Shown piece after piece: positions 10,034 through 17,400 of a stretch of 17,400 nt of DNA (position 1 is the stretch's first letter; every line of letters begins with the position of its first letter). Below the pieces are notes generated by a model. The model did not search any database and was not told the origin of the DNA. It worked only from the letters and a program-made list of their open reading frames with translations. This DNA comes from Smittium culicis (lineage: Eukaryota > Kickxellomycota > Harpellomycetes > Harpellales > Legeriomycetaceae): NCBI GenBank assembly GCA_001970855.1, contig LSSN01001014.1:1-17400 (forward strand), written 5' to 3'. Made by a program: the position numbers and the translations under genes.

Positions 10034-11969
10034 TAAAGGTGATGTGATATTGAATATTCGACAAAGAGATAGGAATCGAATTTAAAAGAAAATAAAAACA
10101 AAAAACAAAAAGCGTAGACTTTGATTAAAAGAACATATCCTGTGAAGTAAAAGAAAAAAAAAGTATAAAAGCTAACAAAAAAAAAGTTTTAAGAAAACTC
10201 TAAAGAACGAAAAATTTTAGATTTTAGCACTGGTAATTGGCTGATCAATTGGTTTTTCTTATTATTGTTATTTTTTTCAATAGGAAAGAAGTAATTTTTT
10301 GTAATATTTAATATTTTATATTAAAATCAAAGCAACACTTTTTTCTTGTACTGTTATTTCTAAATCATATTAGGCTAAAAATATTAGAATAGATGCATTT
10401 GAGTTATACAAATATTTGGCTGTGAAAAAAAACCTCTTTTTAAGAATGTAGCAATTTAATATTTTTTAAAAAATAAACACGATGCTGCAATAAGTTCCGA
10501 ATTGCGAGCTAGAATACTTTTTTTTTTGCCTGCAACAGTATTAAATAACCAATTTATAAAATACTACGAGCAAGATATATGCTTAATCCCATACTATTGT
10601 TTTAAAAGTAAAGTTTTAGCGTTCTTATTTAATTTTTAAATTTAATTAAAATTTTATGTTTTGGGATCGCTTTAGTAATTTTTGCCAGTAAAGGCTACGC
10701 AAATTTATGCATTGGACTTGTATACATATACCATATTCCCACTGCTTTGAGAAGAGGGTAAGGTAATTGTAGAATATAGACCAACAATGTTTAACTCAAC
10801 TTACATACCGCTTACTAATTGATAAATTAGTTTTTTAACATATATCGATGGGATGACTGACTATGATCCTTGGCTTATAATTCCAAATGAAGGCTAACAT
10901 TATAGATTCCAAAGCAGTTTGTGTTGAATGTACATTTATTAAAGTTATTGGATAGCAACCTGTGCTGCAATTTAGCGAGGATTATAAATTCTAGTTCTTG
11001 GTTAAAGAATATCTTGAATATATTAATATTTTAATGAAATTGGTTTTCTAGTTTTAATGGCCCATTATGAGTATCAAAATTGTTCAAAGCATATCAGCGC
11101 TGAATAGTGGCGAGAAGAAATAACGTGATTAGTTGGAGATTCTGTTGAGCGAAAATTCACAGTCAAATATTCTAAGCAGATGAGCTAGCGAACCAGATCG
11201 CCTACTTTATAAATACGCAATAAATTGCGAGTTTATCATTACACTAATCGGTCAAGTCACAAGACCGCTTTGAATTGAAGGATTTCCTTATTTATTTTTT
11301 CTTAATACTGCGGAACCTCAAAATCAATAATTGTTATATATATTCTAAGTGTTTTTATTTTGAAGATGGCTGTAGTTAGCTGTAAATTTTCTCTTAATTT
11401 TGCAATTATTAGCATATCAACTTTCCACCAAGAATTTTTTTACAAGTGTTTATTTGCTATGCCGAATAGACTTTTTTTTTGATATTAAAAATATACACAT
11501 TTTATGAATCAAAAAATTCCAGAAAATATGGGGAAAGGCGAATCTGATTAGCGAATAAAAAAATCACAATATCACACACATGTGCTTGATTGTTTTTCCA
11601 TTACTTCCTCTTATGCGCGTCTAAAACCCAATCGACAAATTTAGCTTATTTATCTACAAGTACAAATTTGTTTTTAGTACAAATAATACTGTTCCCCTCA
11701 CCCCAAAAAATAAAATACTGTAGATTGTATAGGCGATAATATCCAAAAATCGCAAATATTATTGTTTTTTGTTTAATATAACTGCGGATTAAAAAGATAT
11801 CTCATTAGCTTTAGATACGTGCCAAGGGAATAAAAAATATGGCTAAAATCCTTTTCCCAATCTTCCCCTTTATCTCTTGAAAGCATAGTTTAGTCTATAT
11901 ATTCAACCGATGTATATATAATAGCAACTTTTCAAAAAAATCTTGTATAACATCTAAATAAACAACTAA
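10034..11969. other. Long non-coding gap between divergent DNMT2 and the P-type ATPase gene
   Basis: This is about 1.9 kb of AT-rich DNA with no supportable gene, RNA gene or repeat. It must hold the promoters of both flanking genes. A short minus-strand reading YKVGDLVR near 11180-11220 recalls a retroelement integrase tail, but it is too short and ends in a stop. Confidence 0.5.
11913..11921 (+). promoter_or_regulatory. TATA-like element upstream of the P-type ATPase gene
   Basis: TATATATAA lies about 50 nt before the ATG at 11970. It is a plausible core promoter element, judged only by sequence and position. Confidence 0.3.
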
Positions 11970-14900
11970 ATGAATAAACCTTCATCATTTTCTGACGAAA
12001 AATCAGAAAAATACCAAAATAATGCAAAGAACAATGTAGATACACCCCATTCAAACTCTAATAATCATGTAGACTCAAGACCTACAAGCAGTATTTCAAT
12101 TGTATTACAAAATAATGACAGCTCTTCAATAAAAGAAGGGGATTCCAAGCCAGGAAAAATATTTGGAGTAGACCAGTCGTTTTTGGATGCCTTTCCAGAC
12201 GGAAAAGAATCGGTAGAATTCCAGATCAGTATGCTAGTCGACGACCTGTTTGCTGCTAATACCCACGATAGTCACTCAAATAAAAAGATCATTGATACTG
12301 GTGTAGATTTTTTGAAAAAGAAAATCAAAAACATTTCAACCGCGCACAAGCCCACAAGCAACAAAAACCCAACGAGTATACATGAAAAAGCGGCTGGATC
12401 TAAGCCTGATCAAACTCAAAAATCAAGTCATAACAGTCAAGTACATTATGCAAGTGAAGATTCTAGCTTTGAAGCCTCAGACTCTTCCAGCATCAATACT
12501 TCACAAGGCGTTGTCCCAAACAATGGGTATACCGACCTAAGCTTGGACGAAGTTATTGCAAACATCAAATATGTTTTGGATTTTAGAATTAAAAATGGTC
12601 ATATAAAAAGTCTTGATCTCAAATTAATGCGCAGACTTCGTGATGGGCTCCTCCTTAACATGAAGCAAGAGTCTGGCTCATTTCCCAAAAGAGTTCTTAC
12701 TGAAGAAGCAGACTCGTGCTTCTTTTTATTTGGTGGTTTTATCGAGGAAGTCAAAGAATTTAGAATAGCCGTAAGCGAAAAAGAACCACAAGATCTCAAA
12801 GATGCTCTACGTTTACACAAAAGGTTTAGCACAGAAAACGAAATGATGTCCGCTACTATCATGATTAGACTAGTTATCGGATGCTTAGGCCAAGGTCATG
12901 ACTGGTCAGATCTGGTTGTTTTAAATAAACATTCATCTATGGAACCCCAAATAAAAAAAAGGATGCAAATGTTAGATAGCGATAACAATTCAGTCCACAT
13001 TCAAAACGAAGTTTTAAATTTATTCCCTCCCCCATCTTTGTATATTGACAGAAATATCCCCAAATTAAAACTTATGTTTGGAGTTGATTTCGATAAAGGG
13101 TTGGTTGGCGAAGATCAAATAACTGAAAGAAAAGAGTATTATGGCAAAAATGAACTTCCTAAAGCAAAAAAAAAATCTATAATTTCCATAATTCTTGAAC
13201 AGCTATCCGATTTCATGGTCTTGCTTCTTCTAGTCGCTGTTGTTGCAACTGCAATTGCTGGTGAATATAATTCATCTGTAGTTTTGTTTGTAGTTATTGT
13301 ACTCAACACTTTTATCGGCGCGTTTGAAGAAATTAAAGCCTCAAAAGCTCTTTCAGCTTTGGAAAGTTTCTCAGTTATGTCAGCAAGAGTTTTGAGAGAC
13401 GGGTTCATATCTGAAATCGACTCCAAAAATTTGGTCCCTGGTGATATCGTGGACTTGCAAGAAGGCGATAGTATCCCTGCTGATTTGAGGCTCATTGAAA
13501 CTTCTAACCTAAATGTAATAGAAACTATTCTTACTGGTGAGTCTGTTCCTGTAACAAAAAACACAAAGGAAATAAGAACAAAATCTAATAAAATAGCTCT
13601 TGGAGATTGTTACGGAAACTGTTTTATGGGAACAATGATCGTTAAAGGAAGGGGTAGAGGTATAGTCGTAAGGACAGGTGGGAACACTGAGATTGGTAAA
13701 ATTAGTAACGCTATAAATAGTAATAACACATCCAGAAAAACTCCACTACAAAATCGTCTGAAAAATCTTGGAATTTGGCTTGTTGGGTTTGCAATAACTT
13801 TATGTGCAGTTGTCGTAATTGCTGGTATATCATGGGGCCACAAAGTTTCCACTATGTTTTTGTCAGGTCTTGCCTTAGCTGTATCTGTAATCCCGGAAGG
13901 TTTGGTTGCAGTAACCACTGTAACTATGGCGCTCGCTGTTCGTAGGATGGCGAAAAGAAATGCTATTGTGAAAAGACTTGTCGCTGTAGAAGTTTTGGGT
14001 AGTATAACTTGTATCTGCTCAGATAAGACAGGTACCCTCACCGAAGGAAGAATGGGAGTAACTGAAATCTTCGATTCTAGTGAAAATTCGTACAAATGTT
14101 TAGACCCTTCTAACCTAGACCCGAACAGTGGTCAAATTGTAGTTTCAAACGATTCTAATATCTCCGAAAAGGTTGCCGGAAATCCCACCGAAAGCCCAGA
14201 CTTAAACAATATGATAGCACTAAAGATGTCCTTAATGTCGTGTTTATACTGTAACAATTCGCAAATTAAGTACAGCGATGATGCTTGGAAGGGCATTGGT
14301 GATCCAACTGAAGTCGCAATTCTATCTGTTGCTCTTAAGTATGGTAAAGGCCCTGAATTTATTAGCTTAAACTCAGAAATTCAAACCGAACCCCCCAAAA
14401 GTAGCTTTACTAGACTCTATGAAAATCCATTCGACTCTGAAAGAAAAAGGATGTCTGTTGTTATTGGCTTTGAATCATCTCAGGATGAAGTTAGTGTATT
14501 TTCAAAGGGTGCGCCCGAAGAAATTCTCAAAATTTGTAAATACAAAATAGGTAGCAATGGTGAGATAGTCCCGCTTTCGATAGAGAATGCCAAAAAGGCC
14601 GCTGATGAATGTATTCTGATGGCTCGGAGAGGCCTGCGCGTTTTAGGACTTGCTTATAAGCCCAAAACCAAAAAGGATTTTGAGGAGCTAATTAATAGTA
14701 CAGATAATATTTCAAATATAAACAGCAATGATAATAATGACATGTCAAAGGAGCAAGAGATAGAAAAGCAGAATGAAGCTACAGAAAAACGAGTACGATG
14801 GGCTGAAAGTGAACTAATATTTTGTGGTCTTGTTGGTTTGACAGATCCCCCACGAGAAGGCGTTAAAAAGGCTGTTAGTATGTGTCAATCTGCAGGTATA

Positions 14901-16496
14901 AAAATTATTATGATAACTGGTGACCACATAGAAACTGCATCTGCAATCGCTGGGCAACTAGATATCCAGAACCCAGAGCATCCCGATACTTGTAGATCAA
15001 TTTCTGGCCCTGATTTGGATCTACTTTCTGATGAAGCCATCCAATCTTTAATCCCTTTCCCAACAGTTTTTTCCAGAGTTTCGCCTGATCACAAGCTAAG
15101 AATAGTCAAAGCACTTCAATCCATTGGACATATTTCTGCAATGACAGGTGACGGTGTAAACGATGCGCCAGCTGTTCGTCAGGCAGATGTTGGTATTGCT
15201 ATGGGTATCGGTGGCACTGAAATCACTAAAGAGGCAGCAGATATTGTCCTTGTTGACGATAACTTCGGAACTATAGTTTCGGCTATTGAGGAAGGCCGGA
15301 AAGTGTTTGATAACATTTTAAAATTTATACTTTATCTATTATCGTGTAATACAGCCGAGATCATCTTGTTTTTGATGGCATCAATTATTAATACAGAGTT
15401 GCCTATGAGGACAATTATGGTTCTTTGGGCAAATATAATTGCTGATGTACCCCCTGCTATGTCAGTTGGTTTGGAGCCTCAGGAAAAGAACATTTTGTTA
15501 AGGCCCCCACGAAATCCAAAATCTGGTGTTCTTAGCAAATCTACAACTGTCTTGCTTATATTACAAGCTTTTTTTATGGCTATTGTCACTTTTGCATTTT
15601 ATTTGATCTCACTATTAACCAACTTTGGAACAAAACTATCAAATACTGTAAAACCATCAGACCTGATAGGAAAACCCAAGCTTGTGTTTAAGAATAACAG
15701 CTCAAAAAATTTACAAGATCCCATTTTGGAAGATTACCTTGTTATAGCACAATCTTTTGCGTCAATAACGATAATCACCCTTCAGCTTGCACAAGCTTTT
15801 CATTCTCGATCAGTTACTCGAAGTATATTTAAAACAGGGATTACTTCAAACGTGTACATGCTATACGCTGTGTCGCTTTCTTTTGCTTTGCTATTGGTTG
15901 GTATGTATGCACCGCCAATTGCAAGATGGCTTGAATTAACTCCTTTAAACATTTACGCATGGATTATGATATTTGCTGCTATTGTCGTCCAAGTAATTTA
16001 CGTCGACTTAATCAAATATTTTTTAAGGAAGCATTATGAAAAGACTAGTAAGAAAATTGAATTGACTAACCAAATCGACATGAATTCAGGAATTGAGAAT
16101 AGAGTACTGCTAAAAGATGAAATATATAATGGAAATAATGTCCCTGGATCGTTGGATAAAAACAAATTTGAAACTGAAGCCAAAAAATCTATGAATGCAG
16201 TAAGACAAAATTCTCACATATCAGATATGTTTCCAACAAAGCCAATCAGGGATGTTCTACCTAAAATTACAAAAGCAAAAAGCTATGATAATTATAAAAA
16301 TGGTAAGAACACAGCCCATCAGAAGGATATTGGTACAGATGATGATCTCGAAGAAGGGCTGGGCTCTAGCTCACAGAGATACAAACATACTATTCATGAT
16401 GACAATTTATTATCAACGCCTGGTCTTACTGCCGTACAAACTGAGGAGCTTCATTATGAACAGAATAAAGCCACTAATTGGAGGCAAAGATCGTAA
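11970..16496 (+). CDS. P-type cation ATPase, type IID (ENA-like) with long N- and C-terminal extensions
   Basis: One uninterrupted frame of 1508 residues. The ATG follows an in-frame TAA, so the start is firm. P-type ATPases pump cations by forming a phospho-aspartate. The core begins near residue 366: M1/M2 (about 410-451), TGES (522-525), M3/M4 with VIPEGLVAV (640-648), DKTGT (685-689, phosphorylated Asp685), KGAPE (846-850), MITGD (981-985), TGDGVNDAP (1059-1067), M5/M6 (about 1116-1167) and M7-M10 to about 1350. The stretch from PEGLVAVTTVTMAL to VEVLGSIT is of the fungal Na+/K+-efflux (ENA) kind, but PEGL, NTAE (1127-1130) and NIIAD (1155-1159) also resemble Ca2+ pumps, so the ion is uncertain. 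Unusual parts are an unrecognised N-terminal region of about 370 residues, an Asn/Asp-rich insert at about 908-930 and a cytosolic tail of about 155 residues; relatives are usually about 1000-1100 residues. It has no introns, unlike its neighbours. Confidence 0.9.
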   Translation: MNKPSSFSDEKSEKYQNNAKNNVDTPHSNSNNHVDSRPTSSISIVLQNNDSSSIKEGDSKPGKIFGVDQSFLDAFPDGKESVEFQISMLVDDLFAANTHDSHSNKKIIDTGVDFLKKKIKNISTAHKPTSNKNPTSIHEKAAGSKPDQTQKSSHNSQVHYASEDSSFEASDSSSINTSQGVVPNNGYTDLSLDEVIANIKYVLDFRIKNGHIKSLDLKLMRRLRDGLLLNMKQESGSFPKRVLTEEADSCFFLFGGFIEEVKEFRIAVSEKEPQDLKDALRLHKRFSTENEMMSATIMIRLVIGCLGQGHDWSDLVVLNKHSSMEPQIKKRMQMLDSDNNSVHIQNEVLNLFPPPSLYIDRNIPKLKLMFGVDFDKGLVGEDQITERKEYYGKNELPKAKKKSIISIILEQLSDFMVLLLLVAVVATAIAGEYNSSVVLFVVIVLNTFIGAFEEIKASKALSALESFSVMSARVLRDGFISEIDSKNLVPGDIVDLQEGDSIPADLRLIETSNLNVIETILTGESVPVTKNTKEIRTKSNKIALGDCYGNCFMGTMIVKGRGRGIVVRTGGNTEIGKISNAINSNNTSRKTPLQNRLKNLGIWLVGFAITLCAVVVIAGISWGHKVSTMFLSGLALAVSVIPEGLVAVTTVTMALAVRRMAKRNAIVKRLVAVEVLGSITCICSDKTGTLTEGRMGVTEIFDSSENSYKCLDPSNLDPNSGQIVVSNDSNISEKVAGNPTESPDLNNMIALKMSLMSCLYCNNSQIKYSDDAWKGIGDPTEVAILSVALKYGKGPEFISLNSEIQTEPPKSSFTRLYENPFDSERKRMSVVIGFESSQDEVSVFSKGAPEEILKICKYKIGSNGEIVPLSIENAKKAADECILMARRGLRVLGLAYKPKTKKDFEELINSTDNISNINSNDNNDMSKEQEIEKQNEATEKRVRWAESELIFCGLVGLTDPPREGVKKAVSMCQSAGIKIIMITGDHIETASAIAGQLDIQNPEHPDTCRSISGPDLDLLSDEAIQSLIPFPTVFSRVSPDHKLRIVKALQSIGHISAMTGDGVNDAPAVRQADVGIAMGIGGTEITKEAADIVLVDDNFGTIVSAIEEGRKVFDNILKFILYLLSCNTAEIILFLMASIINTELPMRTIMVLWANIIADVPPAMSVGLEPQEKNILLRPPRNPKSGVLSKSTTVLLILQAFFMAIVTFAFYLISLLTNFGTKLSNTVKPSDLIGKPKLVFKNNSSKNLQDPILEDYLVIAQSFASITIITLQLAQAFHSRSVTRSIFKTGITSNVYMLYAVSLSFALLLVGMYAPPIARWLELTPLNIYAWIMIFAAIVVQVIYVDLIKYFLRKHYEKTSKKIELTNQIDMNSGIENRVLLKDEIYNGNNVPGSLDKNKFETEAKKSMNAVRQNSHISDMFPTKPIRDVLPKITKAKSYDNYKNGKNTAHQKDIGTDDDLEEGLGSSSQRYKHTIHDDNLLSTPGLTAVQTEELHYEQNKATNWRQRS

Positions 16497-16820
16497 AAAT
16501 TCGCATAGAATTTTTCTTGGGCTATTATTATTAGCATTAAAAGCTAATTTATTTTAATTAATACGCTTATTTTATTATTTTATTATTTTATTTAAAATGT
16601 ATATTTATTATGTACAGATCAATATAAATAAATTGTATATATTTTATCAGAAATAAGGCCACAACTTTAGGAAGAATAAATGATTTTTTTACCTCTAAAC
16701 ATTGATCTGTTGAATAGTTTATCATTTTTTGGTGAAGAATTAGTAATTGCAAGAAATAAATTGAATAGGAAAAAAATTAAATAAAAAAAAAACAATTCAC
16801 TTATTTTACTCCTCTTATAA
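16497..16820. other. 3' flank of the ATPase gene
   Basis: AT-rich DNA without a supportable gene. An AATAAA at 16627-16632, 131 nt past the ATPase stop, could be its poly(A) signal. Confidence 0.4.
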
Positions 16821-16922
16821 ATAAAATTGACTGTAACCATCGAACGCGTCCAGCGAGATCTGCAAAATGGTGATGACAGAAAAATCACCAACATCGATCT
16901 CGCAAAACTTATAAATAAAATT
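16814..16922 (+). repeat. 15-nt direct repeat around a 79-bp GC-rich piece
   Basis: CTTATAAATAAAATT occurs exactly at 16814-16828 and 16908-16922, enclosing 16829-16907, which ends CGCAAAA. The arrangement resembles a target-site duplication around a tiny insertion, or a rearranged junction at the 5' end of the retrotransposon copy. Confidence 0.6.
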
Positions 16923-17400
16923 ATTAAAAAAATGTACGACTCGCTGTGCTATATCGACTATAGCAAGGCCTACGACCGGGTCCCCCACATGGCCCTACTG
17001 CATAAACTGCGATCAGTGGGCATTGGGGGCAAACTTCTCAATATGATCAAGGGCATGTATGATGCCCCGAAAATCGCAGTTAGAGTTGGAAATGAAGTTT
17101 CCAACCCCACCGAATACCTCTGTGGAGTGCGGCAAGGGTGCCCAGCCTCGCCGATACTTTTCGATTTTTATATTAATGATATATTCAAGGGCGTACGAGG
17201 TGTGCGGGTGCCTGGGCTCACCTCACGCATACCAGGACTACTGTTTGCCGACGATGCCGTGCTATTGGCCGAATCATCAGTCGATCTGCAAACCGCACTG
17301 AACACCATAACCGAATGGTCGGACACTTGGGAAATGGCTGTGAATGCCTCCAAGTGCGGGATAATGACTATAAGCGGGGAGATGACTACTGATATGACCC
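16821..17400 (+). CDS. Partial reverse transcriptase of a non-LTR retrotransposon
   Basis: The frame is open from after the TAA at 16818-16820 to the right edge, about 193 codons, and continues beyond the window. Visible reverse-transcriptase blocks are motif A YIDYSKAYDRVPH (first catalytic Asp at 16956-16958), motif B GVRQGCPASPILFDFYIND and motif C LLFADDAVLL (Asp pair at 17250-17255), followed by the thumb-side WEMAVNASKCG. The SKAYDRVPH and RQGCPxSP forms are typical of LINE-type elements rather than LTR elements. The protein-like part starts at about 16830 with no start codon or endonuclease domain before it, so the copy appears truncated on the left. No stop or frameshift is visible within the window. 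Base composition is much richer in G+C than the host flank. Confidence 0.88.
   Translation, partial: MKLTVTIERVQRDLQNGDDRKITNIDLAKLINKIIKKMYDSLCYIDYSKAYDRVPHMALLHKLRSVGIGGKLLNMIKGMYDAPKIAVRVGNEVSNPTEYLCGVRQGCPASPILFDFYINDIFKGVRGVRVPGLTSRIPGLLFADDAVLLAESSVDLQTALNTITEWSDTWEMAVNASKCGIMTISGEMTTDMT
16829..17400 (+). mobile_element. Non-LTR (LINE-like) retrotransposon fragment, left-truncated, running off the right edge
   Basis: The left limit is set where composition turns from AT-rich flank to GC-rich at about 16829. A 24-nt AT-rich stretch (16908-16931) interrupts the GC-rich sequence. Its first 15 nt exactly repeat 16814-16828, just before the left limit. The 3' end, poly(A) tail and target-site duplication lie outside the window. 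Confidence 0.75.

Noticed and set aside
11170..11220. Minus-strand YKVGDLVR resembling an LTR-retroelement integrase tail
   Set aside because: Only eight residues, followed by a stop, with no neighbouring integrase or RNase H sequence.
13139..14095. Minus-strand frames of 141 and 161 codons
   Set aside because: They are shadows of the ATPase frame, lying opposite its TGES and DKTGT regions.
1..17400. CRISPR array, operon or defence system
   Set aside because: The genes are intron-bearing eukaryotic housekeeping genes; no regular spacer array or linked defence genes are present.

Overview
The window looks like nuclear DNA of a fungus with an AT-rich, intron-bearing genome. The reasons are a Golgi GDPase of the GDA1 type, the ribosome-biogenesis helicase ROK1, a type IID (ENA-like) P-type ATPase (a family known from fungi, bryophytes and protists) and a DNMT2 RNA methyltransferase, which many fungi keep but budding yeast lacks. 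The base composition, short introns and mix of genes would suit an early-diverging lineage such as the Kickxellomycotina gut fungi, but this is only a guess.

Layout. Bases 1-165 hold a degenerate repeat whose units end in AAGGGTTAA, which looks like one end of a piggyBac-type element. Bases 166-2039 have no convincing gene; they contain two large palindromes, a cluster of CCAAT motifs and an ATG-free leader. GDA1 (+) spans 2040-3841 with one intron. ROK1 (+) spans 4725-7275 with seven exons. DNMT2 (-) spans 7891-10033 with nine exons, including a 16-nt microexon, and converges on ROK1. A 1.9-kb non-coding gap separates DNMT2 from the divergent, intronless 1508-codon P-type ATPase (+) at 11970-16496. 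From about 16.8 kb to the right edge lies a more GC-rich fragment of a non-LTR retrotransposon reverse transcriptase (+), cut by the window end.

The genes do not form a pathway or cluster. They are ordinary housekeeping genes (Golgi nucleotide recycling, small-subunit rRNA processing, tRNA methylation, cation transport) lying among transposon debris. Three points deserve a second look. The ATPase carries a long, unrecognised N-terminal region of about 370 residues. The DNMT2 has a changed CFT motif (it reads TFT). Its microexon encodes the loop immediately after the catalytic cysteine. All exon models were built by hand from reading-frame continuity, GT/AG sites and protein-family motifs.
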